A stretch of DNA of 64,000 nt from Slackia piriformis YIT 12062 (lineage in GTDB: Bacteria > Actinomycetota > Coriobacteriia > Coriobacteriales > Eggerthellaceae), in contig NZ_JH815198.1 of the NCBI RefSeq assembly GCF_000296445.1, positions 64,501 to 128,500 on the forward strand. The letters run 5' to 3'. The notes beneath the pieces were generated by a model. The model was given only the letters and a program-made list of their open reading frames with translations. It had not been told where the DNA came from and searched no databases. Positions 9,055-18,417 of this stretch are shown here, in pieces (position 1 is the first letter of the stretch; every line of letters starts with the position of its first letter). The translations under genes were made by a program, and so were the position numbers.

Positions 9055-9582
9055 ATGATCATCGAATTCAAAGGAATGCGTCCGGATATCGAGAAGGCGG
9101 CCTATATTGCAGAAAACGCCACCATCAGCGGTGATGTGGCCCTGGGAGAGGGCAGTTCCGTCTGGTTCAACGCCGTTATGCGTGCGGAAGTGGCTCCAAT
9201 CACCGTCGGTGCTTTGAGCAACGTGCAAGACCACGTGATGCTTCATGCCGATTACGACTGTCCTGTTGTCATTGGCGATCGCGTTTCTATCGGGCATGGT
9301 GCCATTGTGCATGGCGCCACCATCGAGGACCGCGTTATTGTCGGCATGGGTGCTATCGTTATGAACGGTGCGGTTGTTGGCGAAGGCTCCATCATTGCTG
9401 CGGGCGCCCTGGTCAAAGAGGGCATGGTGGTTCCTCCGTACTCTTTGGTCGCAGGCGTTCCTGGTGTGGTGAAGAAGACTTTCGAACCCGGCCAGCGTCC
9501 GCAGGAGAACAACGACGAGGTCTATACCGCTGATGCGCTTGCTTATGCCGAGGCTCCGCATTACCCCGTTCCTGCGAAATAG
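9055..9582 (+). CDS. gamma-type carbonic anhydrase family protein
   Basis: A 175-residue left-handed beta-helix protein of the gamma carbonic anhydrase/YrdA group. Hexapeptide-repeat sequence runs through most of the chain. The metal-ligand histidine set appears as H64, H81 and H86 in the LHAD, GHG and VHG segments. Family members form trimers; some hydrate CO2 using Zn or Fe, while many others have no shown activity. A strong AGGAGG site precedes the ATG. It is a single gene, convergent with the antiporter downstream. Confidence 0.9.
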   Translation: MIIEFKGMRPDIEKAAYIAENATISGDVALGEGSSVWFNAVMRAEVAPITVGALSNVQDHVMLHADYDCPVVIGDRVSIGHGAIVHGATIEDRVIVGMGAIVMNGAVVGEGSIIAAGALVKEGMVVPPYSLVAGVPGVVKKTFEPGQRPQENNDEVYTADALAYAEAPHYPVPAK

Positions 9583-9613
9583 CCGCCTTATAAAACGCCG
9601 CATGGCCGTTTTG

Positions 9614-10840
9614 CTACTCGTGTCCGACTCGTCCCTCCCTGAGGCGCTCGATGGGGTGCGCATCGGCAACGCGGTATGTTGCCGATGCGATGAGCGGCAT
9701 GATGAGAACGGTGAGGGCGCCCGCCGATACGAAAACCGAAGCGGTCGAATCGCTCATCGCGCCTGCATTCACGGCAACAGAGGTAACGGCAACGATGAGG
9801 GGCAGGGCGGTGGTGCAGTACAGGGCAACCGAAGCGTGCGCCCGGCCTCCCAATTCGGCTACTTCGGGGTCTTTGTCGTAGCGCATAGACAAGAAGATGG
9901 GGACGGCGCGGATGAGCACAAGCATCGCTATGAACCCGACAAGCAAAAGTGGGTTTTCCGCTACGGCAAGCAGATCGATTTTCGCTCCGGAAATGACGAA
10001 GAACAAGGGAATCAGAAATCCGTACCCGATGGCATTGAGCTTTTTCTCCAGGTCTTGGCTTCCCTTAGGAATGATGTAGCGCAAGATGAATCCGGCAGCA
10101 AATGCCCCTAGGACGATATCAAGGCTGAACAGGGAAGACAATGTGACAAGCGCAATGAGGAGCAGCATGGTGATGCGGACGAACGTTTGAGACGTGGTGT
10201 CGCGTCCCGCGAAAAAGATATCTCGAATAGGCCCCTCTTTCTTGGACGATTCGTGCCCGAAGACCGCGGTCAGCACGGCGATGACGATGAAGAGGACCAG
10301 GATGGACGCCGTTGTCCATGTTGACCGGGTGGAGAGAAGAAGCGCCATGGCAACGATGGGGCCGAGTTCGCCCCAGGTGCCATATGACAAGATGGAGTCG
10401 CCCAGCCGGGTGCCGAGCAGGCCTCGTTCTTTGAGGATGGGCATCAATGCTCCGATGGCCGTGGTGGTAAGGGCTATGGTGACCGCCAGGCCGTCAAGCC
10501 CCCGAGCCGAGACCCCCGTAAAGCAATATACCGCCCCAAATCCCAACGCGAAGGTGATGACCCAGGTTATAAGGCCTCTCTTGCCTTCGCGGCCGGTGAT
10601 TGTCCGCGGGTTTATTTCGTAGCCGGCAAGAAGGAAGAGCATGGCGCATCCGAGGTCGGAGAGAAGCATGACGCTTTCATCGGTCCAGATTACGTTTGCC
10701 ATGCTCGGACCCAAAAGCGCGCCGCCTATCAGAAGGAGTACGGTTTCCGGAATGGGCTTTTTCGGAATGAGGTTGGCAATGATGGGTGCCGCGGCCGCAA
10801 CGAGGGCGATGAGGGCAAGCGATACGAAGTCGTGCGTCAT
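9614..10840 (-). CDS. CPA2-type cation/proton antiporter
   Basis: A 408-residue integral membrane protein of the monovalent cation:proton antiporter-2 (KefB/NapA-like) family, which exchanges Na+ or K+ for H+ to control pH and ion balance. It has about 12-13 hydrophobic helices. The early GGALLGPSM segment and the later FFVISGAKID segment (about residues 285-294) match the discontinuous helix regions of the family. There is no C-terminal RCK/TrkA-N domain, so it is a bare transporter. A single minus-strand gene with its 3' end facing the carbonic-anhydrase-like gene. Confidence 0.88.
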   Translation of the reverse strand: MTHDFVSLALIALVAAAAPIIANLIPKKPIPETVLLLIGGALLGPSMANVIWTDESVMLLSDLGCAMLFLLAGYEINPRTITGREGKRGLITWVITFALGFGAVYCFTGVSARGLDGLAVTIALTTTAIGALMPILKERGLLGTRLGDSILSYGTWGELGPIVAMALLLSTRSTWTTASILVLFIVIAVLTAVFGHESSKKEGPIRDIFFAGRDTTSQTFVRITMLLLIALVTLSSLFSLDIVLGAFAAGFILRYIIPKGSQDLEKKLNAIGYGFLIPLFFVISGAKIDLLAVAENPLLLVGFIAMLVLIRAVPIFLSMRYDKDPEVAELGGRAHASVALYCTTALPLIVAVTSVAVNAGAMSDSTASVFVSAGALTVLIMPLIASATYRVADAHPIERLREGRVGHE

Positions 10841-11133
10841 GATGGTCTTTCGCTTGATGGTAGTACTGCAGTAGCTCGGAAATCTGCTTTCTCCGAACTT
10901 CCAGAGGGTATCATACGGCTAATTGGCATCGATTTGTGCAAGTGGCATGCGTTGTTTGGCCTGTCACGTTTCTGTCATTTTTCTCTACCGTAGAAGATGG
11001 TCGGGATTCGGGCCTTCGGCTTGCATGCCTTGCCGACGGCGGGGTTGCGCGATGGCGAACCGTTCACGGCGCGGGCTGTTGGTAGAATGGCTCGAAGCGA
11101 CAAGCGAGGAAAGAATGCGAAAGGGTGCGCGCT

Positions 11134-11598
11134 ATGCATAGAATCATGTTTGTATGCCACGGCAATATCTGTCGTTCCACCATGGCCGAGTTCGTTATGA
11201 GGGACCTGGTGAAACGTGCTGGTCGAGAGGCTGATTTTGTCATTTCGTCTTCTGCCACGAGTCGCGAGGAAATCGGCAACGATACGCATCCCGGCACCAA
11301 GCGGGCGCTCATGGCGCATGGCGTGCCGTTTTCTCCCCGCGCTGCCGTGCAGCTTCGCGCCGCCGATTACGATGGGTTCGACCTGTTCGTAGGCATGGAT
11401 TCTGCGAACATTCGCAACATGCGCCGCATGCTTGGCGGCGACCCGCTGAGCAAGGTGCACAAGCTTCTCGAATTCTCTGAAGGTGTTGCGACTGATGATG
11501 CATCCGACGTGGCCGATCCTTGGTACACGGGCGATTTCGAAACCACCTACGATGACGTGCTTCGCGGCTGCGAGGCGTTGCTTGCATTCTTGAGGTAG
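11134..11598 (+). CDS. low-molecular-weight protein-tyrosine phosphatase
   Basis: A 154-residue cytoplasmic phosphatase. The P-loop CX5R(S/T) reads CHGNICRS at residues 8-15, right at the N-terminus as the family requires. The general-acid aspartate lies in the DPWYTGDFETTYDD segment near residue 127. Such enzymes remove phosphate from tyrosine in proteins or, in some bacteria, from arginine; the target here is unknown. I chose ATG 11134, with an AAAGG site before it, over an in-frame GTG at 11125. It lies alone before groEL. Confidence 0.92.
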   Translation: MHRIMFVCHGNICRSTMAEFVMRDLVKRAGREADFVISSSATSREEIGNDTHPGTKRALMAHGVPFSPRAAVQLRAADYDGFDLFVGMDSANIRNMRRMLGGDPLSKVHKLLEFSEGVATDDASDVADPWYTGDFETTYDDVLRGCEALLAFLR

Positions 11599-11697
11599 AA
11601 ACTGTCGAATTGCCCCTTTGTGCTTCTGCGCCTTCCTGCGGCTTCGCGGACGTTTCCCATTCGTTGCCAAACCAGCCTGCTTGAAGACGGTTGCGCT

Positions 11698-11724
11698 CTA
11701 GCACTCCTTATAAAAGAGTGCTAA
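11698..11724 (+). promoter_or_regulatory. CIRCE element (HrcA operator) upstream of groEL
   Basis: The sequence CTAGCACTC-N9-GAGTGCTAA matches the CIRCE consensus TTAGCACTC-N9-GAGTGCTAA at all but the first base. It lies 109 nt before the groEL start. CIRCE binds the HrcA repressor, so groEL should be heat-inducible through HrcA. The hrcA gene is not in this window. Confidence 0.93.
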
Positions 11725-11832
11725 TCTTGATTGCTGTTCGACGTATTGCGAGCATGCTGTATTCAGGCGTGTTCGTATGGCTCAGAGAAAACGCGGGCCA
11801 ATACTTTTCCGCGCATATAGAGAGGACTGGCC

Positions 11833-13458
11833 ATGTCAAAAGAAATCGCATTCGATGTCGACGCGCGCAGCGGTCTTGCTTCGGGCGTTCACAAATTGTC
11901 TCAGGCCGTAAAGGTGACCCTTGGACCTAAGGGCCGTTATGCGGCGCTGCAGTCGGAAAAGCCCCAGTACAGGCCTCCTGCGATTACCAACGACGGCGTT
12001 ACCGTTGCGAAGGATATCGATTTCGCCAACCCTGTCGAGCAGATGGGCGCAAAGATGGTTCGCGAGGTTGCCGGCCAGACCGACAAAGAGGTAGGCGACG
12101 GAACCACCACCGCAACGCTTCTCACTGACGAGTTGGTAAGCGTCGGCCTGCGCAGCATCACTGCAGGAGCCGATCCCATCGCAATTCGTCGCGGCATTCA
12201 GCGCGCCGCCGAAGCCGCTATCGAGGCCGTGAAGGCGAACGCCGTTGCCATTGAGACGCACGAGCAGACCGCAAATGTCGCCACCATCTCTTCGGGCGAT
12301 GAGCTCATTGGCGAGAAGATCGCCGAATGCATCGACGAAGTGGGCAAGGACGGCGTCATCATTGCCGAAAAGTCCCAGACGTTTGGCATTCAGGTCGATG
12401 TCAAGAAGGGCCTCATGTTCGAGCGCGGCTTCCTGTCTCCCTACATGGCGTCCGACATGGGCAATATGAAAGGCGAGCTTGACGAAGCGTACGTCTTGAT
12501 TACCGACCAGAAAATCCTCAATATCCAGGATATTCTTCCCGTTCTTGAGGCGGTCAAGCAGGCCGTCCATCCGCTCCTCATCATCGCAGAGGATCTGGGC
12601 AACGAAGTCGTCAACACGCTCTTGCTCAACAGGATGCACAAGACGCTCGACGTCGTTGCCGTCAAGGCTCCTGGCTTCATGGATAGCGATTCTCGCAAGA
12701 AGCAGCTCATGGACATTGCCGTACTTACGGGTGGCCAGGTTATCTCTCCCGAATTCGGCTTGACTCCGGCGGATGCTACCAAGGCCATGCTCGGCCGTGC
12801 GAAAAAGGTCAAAATCACTAAGGACAGCACGCTGATCGTGGGCGGTTTCGGCAACAAGGAAGCCATCGAGGAGCGCTGCAAGCAGATCAAGGCGGAGCTT
12901 GAGCGCACCACCGCAAGCGGCGAGCGTCGCGAGCTGCGCGAGCGTCTTGCCAAGATGTCCGGTGGCATCGGCATTCTGCGCGTCGGCGCCGCAACCGAGA
13001 CCGAGCTTATCTCCGTTCGTCGCCGTATCGAGGATGCCATCCGCTCTGTTCAGTCCGCCTTGCGCGAAGGCATTGTTGCAGGCGGCGGCGTGGCTCTTCT
13101 CCAGGCCATTCCTGCGCTTGACGCTCTCGAGGCGGAAGGCGACGAGAGGACCGGTATCGAAATCGTTCGCAAGGCTCTCGAGGCCCCCGTACGCACCATT
13201 GCCGAAAATGCCGGCTACGAAGGCAACCTGGTGGTCGAGAAGTGCAAGACCCTCGACAAAGGATGCGGCCTGAACAGTGCAACCGGCGAATACGGCGATA
13301 TGATTGCCATGGGCGTTGCCGACCCCACCGAGGTCGTTCGCACGTCGTTGCAGTCCGCCGTTTCTCTGGCATGCTTGATTCTTGTCACCGAGGCTACCAT
13401 CAACGAGAAGGTTGAAGAAGTGACTTGGGAAGACCTTGGAATCAAGGTTGGCAAATAA
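11833..13458 (+). CDS. groEL: 60-kDa chaperonin GroEL (divergent, without adjacent groES)
   Basis: GroEL forms double heptameric rings that fold proteins using ATP, together with the GroES lid. This 541-residue protein keeps the nucleotide motifs VTLGPKGR, TNDGVTVAK and GDGTTTAT (about residues 87-94) and the late GGGVALL block. It departs from typical GroEL after GPKGR, where YAALQSEKPQYRPPA replaces the usual NVVLEKSFGAP-type segment. It ends in EDLGIKVGK with no GGM repeat tail. No groES lies beside it. A near-perfect CIRCE element lies upstream and a UUCG-loop terminator downstream, so it is a monocistronic HrcA-controlled gene. It may be the main GroEL or a second copy. Confidence 0.95.
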   Translation: MSKEIAFDVDARSGLASGVHKLSQAVKVTLGPKGRYAALQSEKPQYRPPAITNDGVTVAKDIDFANPVEQMGAKMVREVAGQTDKEVGDGTTTATLLTDELVSVGLRSITAGADPIAIRRGIQRAAEAAIEAVKANAVAIETHEQTANVATISSGDELIGEKIAECIDEVGKDGVIIAEKSQTFGIQVDVKKGLMFERGFLSPYMASDMGNMKGELDEAYVLITDQKILNIQDILPVLEAVKQAVHPLLIIAEDLGNEVVNTLLLNRMHKTLDVVAVKAPGFMDSDSRKKQLMDIAVLTGGQVISPEFGLTPADATKAMLGRAKKVKITKDSTLIVGGFGNKEAIEERCKQIKAELERTTASGERRELRERLAKMSGGIGILRVGAATETELISVRRRIEDAIRSVQSALREGIVAGGGVALLQAIPALDALEAEGDERTGIEIVRKALEAPVRTIAENAGYEGNLVVEKCKTLDKGCGLNSATGEYGDMIAMGVADPTEVVRTSLQSAVSLACLILVTEATINEKVEEVTWEDLGIKVGK

Positions 13459-13482
13459 CCTGCCTTCTGTACGTTGATTCGA

Positions 13483-13516
13483 AAAGAGGCGATGCCCTTC
13501 GGGGCATCGCCTCTTT
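13483..13516. terminator. bidirectional terminator with UUCG tetraloop
   Basis: A perfect 15-bp stem (13483-13497 with 13502-13516) closes a TTCG loop, flanked by A and T tracts. It sits between the convergent groEL and polyphosphate:AMP phosphotransferase genes. Confidence 0.9.
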
Positions 13517-13548
13517 CTTGTTCGCTTCGTTTAACGAGAGAGCGACGC

Positions 13549-15198
13549 TTAGCGCAAACCCAACCGCTTCTCGAGCGTTTCGTTGATGATGCGAAGCGCT
13601 TTGATGCGCGCGTAGTATTTGTTCGTGGATTCGAGGACGATCCAGGGGGCGTATTCGGTCGAAGTAAGGCGGAACATGTCGTTTGCCGCCGCGGCATACT
13701 GTGGATGCTTGTCCCTGTTGCGCCAGTCTTCCGGGGTGATCTTCCATTGCTTGTCGGGGTTGGTTTCGCGCTCCGTGAAGCGGCGTAGCTGTTCATCGGG
13801 GTCAACCGCAACCCAGAATTTCAGCAGGATGGCGCCCCATGCTTCCAGCTGGCGTTCGAATTCGTTTATTTCATCGTAGGCACGGCTCCATTCGGCAGGG
13901 CTGGCGAAACCTTCGACGCGTTCGACCAGGACGCGCCCGTACCAGCTGCGGTCGTAAATTCCCACGTGGCCGGCGCGGGGAAGCCTTGTCCAGTAACGCC
14001 ACAGATGAGGATGCATAAGCTCGGGCTTCGTGGGGGCCGGGCTGGGAAACACCGTGTATGCGCGCGCATCGATCGCCTGGGCCACTCGCTTGATGTTTCC
14101 GCCCTTGCCTGCGGCGTCGTCGCCTTCGTAGAGAAGCATGAGGGGGATGCGTGCTCGATACATTTTCAGCTCGAGCTCGCCAAGGCGCTTCTGCTCCTTC
14201 TTGAGCGCCTTGGCGTATTCTTCGCGCGTGAGGGCGAGCGTGTGGTCTATCTCTTCGACGCGCGGAGGCCGAGGGACTATGGTGAAGCGAGAATGGGTGG
14301 GGGCCAGGGCGCTCTGCGTGGCAGCGGCTTCGAGGGCCGCCTCAAGCACCCGAGCGGATTCTTCGTCGCTGCGGTCCCGAGGGTCTGCGGCCTGAAGCAT
14401 TCCGGCGCTGTTTTGCGCGGCTTTCTTCGCTGCGGCTTCGGCTGCCGGATCGGCTGCGGCGTCGAGGGCGTTTTCGAGGGCTTTGACCAGGGTCTTGCAT
14501 ATGGTGAGGTTTGCCGTTCGCTTGTCTTCCCCGTTCACCATGGTCCAGCGGGCAAAGTCGTAGTCGCTGCGACGCAAGAGGTCGTCGTATTTGGCGTAGG
14601 TGATATCGTAGTCTTTGATATGTTCGAGCTCTTGTTTCGTGACGCGCCAGCTGGTGTCGGGGTCTTCGTGCAGGCGGCGCAGGCGCTTCTCCTGCGCATC
14701 TTGGCTGATATGCACGAAGAATTTCACAATGACGTAGCCGTCGGCGGCAAGTTGCTTCTCGAAGCCGTGGATGCTTGCTTCGTAGCTCTTCGCGAGGTCT
14801 TCCTTGTCGGTGTAGAGCAAGCGGCGCGCCGCGGCGGTGTACCAGCCGCGTTCGTAGATGGTCATGTCCCCGCGCGGACCGAGCGCCTGCCAGAACTCCT
14901 GCATAAGCGGGGCGAAACCCGTAACGCCCGTTCCCATATCGCGGAAGCGGGCCGCTTCGTCTTGGTCGAAGTTGGAAAGCACGTGGACGTGCGTGGCGCG
15001 TGCGTCAAGGTTGTGGAGCAGGTCCCCGATGCGGCTGCCTTTTCCCGCTCCGTTCCAGCCTTCGAACAGCGCGACGAGTCCGATGCCTTTGGCCCGCGCT
15101 CGCTGCTGCAGCACGATAAGCTTCGTCATGAGCTCGTCGTAGAGAGGCTTATACGTTTCCTTGGGCGTTTCGATGGAAAGATCAACCTGCTCTAACAT
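13549..15198 (-). CDS. pap: polyphosphate:AMP phosphotransferase (two PPK2 domains)
   Basis: This enzyme phosphorylates AMP to ADP using polyphosphate as donor, recycling AMP when ATP is low. The 549-residue chain carries two PPK2 domains. The first has the Walker A variant GWNGAGKGS at residues 47-55. The second has GDDAAGKGGN near residue 330, followed by YDRSWYGRVLVERVEGF. Duplicated PPK2 domains are characteristic of class II PPK2 (PAP). The first domain has a variant lid region, as is usual for the degenerate half. An alanine-rich linker (about residues 240-300) joins the domains. It is divergent from ppk1, its likely functional partner. Confidence 0.93.
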   Translation of the reverse strand: MLEQVDLSIETPKETYKPLYDELMTKLIVLQQRARAKGIGLVALFEGWNGAGKGSRIGDLLHNLDARATHVHVLSNFDQDEAARFRDMGTGVTGFAPLMQEFWQALGPRGDMTIYERGWYTAAARRLLYTDKEDLAKSYEASIHGFEKQLAADGYVIVKFFVHISQDAQEKRLRRLHEDPDTSWRVTKQELEHIKDYDITYAKYDDLLRRSDYDFARWTMVNGEDKRTANLTICKTLVKALENALDAAADPAAEAAAKKAAQNSAGMLQAADPRDRSDEESARVLEAALEAAATQSALAPTHSRFTIVPRPPRVEEIDHTLALTREEYAKALKKEQKRLGELELKMYRARIPLMLLYEGDDAAGKGGNIKRVAQAIDARAYTVFPSPAPTKPELMHPHLWRYWTRLPRAGHVGIYDRSWYGRVLVERVEGFASPAEWSRAYDEINEFERQLEAWGAILLKFWVAVDPDEQLRRFTERETNPDKQWKITPEDWRNRDKHPQYAAAANDMFRLTSTEYAPWIVLESTNKYYARIKALRIINETLEKRLGLR

Positions 15199-15317
15199 AG
15201 GCGGCTCCTCGGTGGTCGGCTGTTTGCGATGCCGAAAAATGCGAAGGCTTCGCTGCTTCTTTTGCCAAAACGGCGTTAAGAAGCGCAGCGGCGAATAATG
15301 ATGATCTAGTGTAACGC

Positions 15318-15323
15318 TATAAT
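15318..15323 (+). promoter_or_regulatory. putative -10 box for ppk1
   Basis: A perfect TATAAT lies 56 nt before the ppk1 start in the ppk1/pap divergent region. No convincing -35 box is seen 17 nt upstream, so the call rests on the -10 box alone. Confidence 0.4.
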
Positions 15324-15379
15324 TGAATTATAGGAGAGTTGGATTTCCTTGTGTTCCACATGCGTCGAGGAGGGCAATC

Positions 15380-18229
15380 ATGGCGGATATTGATCGCATG
15401 AAAACGGGGGCAGATACCGTTCATCAAGGAGCGCACGCCGCAGCTCCCCAGTCTGAATTGGATTCCAAGGCTTCAGACAAGGCGAAGCGCGTGAAGAAGA
15501 GCCGCCCCAGGACCAAGGCGTACATGCAGAATAGAGAGCTTTCTTGGCTGACGTTCAACGAACGCGTGCTCGATCAGTCGGTCGATCCTAACGTTCCGTT
15601 GCTCGAGCGCATGAAGTTCATTGCCATCTGGCGTTCCAACTTGCAGGAGTTCTTCATGGTGCGCGTGGGCAGCCTGCTTGACCTGGAGCTTGCGAAAGAG
15701 GCCATCTACGACAGCAAGACGGGCATGACCCCCACCGAGCAGCTTGAGTCGGTCTATGCGCGCGTACGCGAGTTGACGCCGCAGGTTTCGGAGGATTTCC
15801 GCACCGTAAGGCGCCAGCTCGAGGCTCAGGGCATCCATCAGCTGTATCCCGATGAGCTCACCTCTCACCAGCGTGACCAGCTCAACCAGTACCTTAAATC
15901 GAACGTCTTGCCGCTCATTTCGCCGCAGATTGTCAACGCAACGCATCCGTTCCCTCATCTTGAAAACGGCGCGCTCTACATCGCGGTGCGTCTTGACAAT
16001 CTTCCCGAGCCGAAGGAGGGCATGTCGAAGGAGCGTCGCAAGGCCCTTCGCGCCAAGGCGGCGGAAGACGTTCTTATGGGCATCATCCCCATGCCGCGCA
16101 ATTGCCCGCGCACGATCAAGCTCGACAGCGAGGGCGAGGGCTATTCCTTCATACTGCTCGAACATGCGCTCGAGATGGTGGCCGATAAGATTTTCAGCAT
16201 GTATCCGGTCAAGCATGCCAACGTTATTCAAGTGACGCGCAACGCCGACTTGGACATGTATGAAGAATCCGACGAATACGACGAGGATTTCCGCAGTCAC
16301 ATGAAGCGCATCCTCAAGAAGCGCAGTCGCCTGGCTCCGGTTCGTCTTGAAAGCGAGCGTCCTCTTTCCGACGTGACCGAGCGTTTCCTTGCAAAGCGCC
16401 TCGGCCTTAAGCGCAGCCAGATCTATGCGGTTGGGCTGCCGCTTGATATGGGGTATGCGTTCGGTCTTCCGAGCATGGTTGGTCCCAAGCTTGCCGAATC
16501 TTTCGTTGACGAGCCCGCAAGCCCGCAATGGCCTGCCGACCTTGTTCGCGGCAAGAGCATCATGGAGCAGGTCAAGGAAAAAGATGTCTTGCTTTCATAT
16601 CCGTATGAAAGCATGGACGCGTTTGTGCACCTGCTGCAAGAGGCGGCGACCGATCCCGATGTCATTTCGATCAAAATTACGCTCTACCGTCTTGCGAGCC
16701 AATCGCGCCTGGCGGAAGCGTTGATCACGGCGGCCGAAAACGGCAAGGACGTCACGGCGCTTTTCGAGCTTCGCGCCCGCTTCGACGAAAGCAACAATAT
16801 CGAATGGTCCCAGCGTTTCGAGCAGGCGGGATGCAATATCATCTACGGCTTCCGCGACTACAAAGTGCATAGCAAGATATGCGCCATCACTCGTCGCGGC
16901 GCCGATGGCCTGGAGTTCATCACGCAGCTCGGCACGGGCAACTATAACGAAAAGACTGCCAAGCTCTATACGGACCTGTCCATGATCACGGCCGACCCCA
17001 AGATCGGCGAGGACGCGTCCATGTTCTTCCGCAGCATGCAGCTTGAAAGCGCAACGGACGATTACCAGACGCTTATGGTTGCCCCTCTCATGATCAAGAA
17101 GGGTATCTGCGCCTATATCGACGAGGAGATAGCAAAGGCCCATGCGGGCGAGCCGGCGGAGATTCTCATGAAGACGAACTCCGTGACGGACAAAGACGTC
17201 ATCGAAAAGCTCGCCGAAGCAAGTCGTGCGGGCGTGAAGGTGACCATGCTGGTCCGCGGCATTTCCTGCTTGGTGCCGGGCGTTGAGGGCGAGACGGAAA
17301 ACATTCGCGTGGTCAGCGTGGTTGGTCGCCTGCTCGAACACTCGCGCATCTACATCTTCGGTGCTGGCGAGGATAGGAAAATCTACTTGTCGAGTGCCGA
17401 CCTCATGACGCGCAACCTCGACAAGCGCGTCGAGATCGCATGGCCGGTGAACGATCCCCATTTGCGCGAAAAGGTACAGAGCTACTTCAATACCATGCTT
17501 TCCGATACGGCGAAGCTTCGTGAGCTCAAGCCGGACGGAACGTATACGGAACTGGGCCATTTCCTGGCGAAAGACGCTCAAGGCAACCCGATTGCCAAGC
17601 CGTTCGATGCCCAGGACCATCTCATCAAGGAGGCGTATATCGCCGCAGAGCGTGCTCCGCGTCCCGAAGGCCCCAATTTCGTCATGCACGCGAACCTTTC
17701 CACGCAGGTCGAGGCGCTTGTGGAAGAGGCCGCGGATGAGATGGCGCGCGAACGCGAGGAGTCCGAAGCGGCGGAGCCGGTAGACAGAGAAGGCCAGGAC
17801 CCAAAGCCCAAGGTCGAAGAGCCCAAGACTGAAAAGCCTGAAACCAAGGAGTTTGAGCCTACAGATTCGCATGTTGACGATTCGCCTGCGAAAGCTCCCG
17901 AGGAAAAGAAGCCCGAGGAAGACAAGGTTGCGTATGCCACGGTCGAGATGCCCCCTGTGGCTTCGGTCGAAAAGTCCGCTGCACCGTCTGCTTCTGCGCA
18001 GGTTTCGGTTTCTGCTGCTTCGCCGGTCGCATCAGGCTCCGAGCCTCGCACGCAACCGGTTGCTAGCGCGCATGCGCCGGCAAAGGCTGCAATTCCGGTG
18101 TCGGCAGTTCCTAGCGACGAGCTTCCTCCCGTGCCGAGGCGCGATCCTGCGTCCCAGTCTGCTTCGGGGCGTCCTATTGAGATGCCAGCCAAAAAGAAGG
18201 GTTTCTTTGCTCGTCTGTTTGGCAGGTAG
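15380..18229 (+). CDS. ppk1: polyphosphate kinase PPK1 with long disordered tail
   Basis: PPK1 reversibly polymerises the gamma-phosphate of ATP into polyphosphate at the membrane. The core (about residues 50-720) begins NRELSWLTFNERVL. It contains both active-site histidines in KVHSKIC (H497, the phosphorylated one) and LEHSRIYIFG (H654). ATG 15380 follows CGAGGAGG and is preferred over an in-frame TTG at 15323. After the core come about 200 residues rich in Glu, Pro, Ala and Ser, ending in KKKGFFARLFGR, a short amphipathic basic/aromatic tip that could touch membrane. Ordinary PPK1 is about 690-730 residues, so the 949-residue length is unusual. It is divergent from the AMP phosphotransferase gene. 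Confidence 0.95.
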   Translation: MADIDRMKTGADTVHQGAHAAAPQSELDSKASDKAKRVKKSRPRTKAYMQNRELSWLTFNERVLDQSVDPNVPLLERMKFIAIWRSNLQEFFMVRVGSLLDLELAKEAIYDSKTGMTPTEQLESVYARVRELTPQVSEDFRTVRRQLEAQGIHQLYPDELTSHQRDQLNQYLKSNVLPLISPQIVNATHPFPHLENGALYIAVRLDNLPEPKEGMSKERRKALRAKAAEDVLMGIIPMPRNCPRTIKLDSEGEGYSFILLEHALEMVADKIFSMYPVKHANVIQVTRNADLDMYEESDEYDEDFRSHMKRILKKRSRLAPVRLESERPLSDVTERFLAKRLGLKRSQIYAVGLPLDMGYAFGLPSMVGPKLAESFVDEPASPQWPADLVRGKSIMEQVKEKDVLLSYPYESMDAFVHLLQEAATDPDVISIKITLYRLASQSRLAEALITAAENGKDVTALFELRARFDESNNIEWSQRFEQAGCNIIYGFRDYKVHSKICAITRRGADGLEFITQLGTGNYNEKTAKLYTDLSMITADPKIGEDASMFFRSMQLESATDDYQTLMVAPLMIKKGICAYIDEEIAKAHAGEPAEILMKTNSVTDKDVIEKLAEASRAGVKVTMLVRGISCLVPGVEGETENIRVVSVVGRLLEHSRIYIFGAGEDRKIYLSSADLMTRNLDKRVEIAWPVNDPHLREKVQSYFNTMLSDTAKLRELKPDGTYTELGHFLAKDAQGNPIAKPFDAQDHLIKEAYIAAERAPRPEGPNFVMHANLSTQVEALVEEAADEMAREREESEAAEPVDREGQDPKPKVEEPKTEKPETKEFEPTDSHVDDSPAKAPEEKKPEEDKVAYATVEMPPVASVEKSAAPSASAQVSVSAASPVASGSEPRTQPVASAHAPAKAAIPVSAVPSDELPPVPRRDPASQSASGRPIEMPAKKKGFFARLFGR

Positions 18230-18417
18230 AAGCATGAAAGCCGCGTCGGCGATCGTGCCTGTGGGGTGCGTGCGACCGATGCGAGATGGCGGCGGAGAAG
18301 GTATCGGTTCGGTAACTGCGAAACTCGTGGAAATTGCGTGAAGTGGCTGCTTGCGTTACTATCGCATGTTGAAAGAACTGCCGAAGAGTTCATGTGCGCT
18401 TCAGTAAGGAGGACCCC

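Noticed and set aside
9539-10620. Plus-strand open frames over the antiporter gene
   Set aside because: They lie opposite a clear minus-strand membrane transporter and have no signature.
15323-15379. A 19-residue N-terminal extension of PPK1 from a TTG
   Set aside because: A near-perfect ribosome-binding site lies just before ATG 15380, and the TTG overlaps the candidate -10 box.
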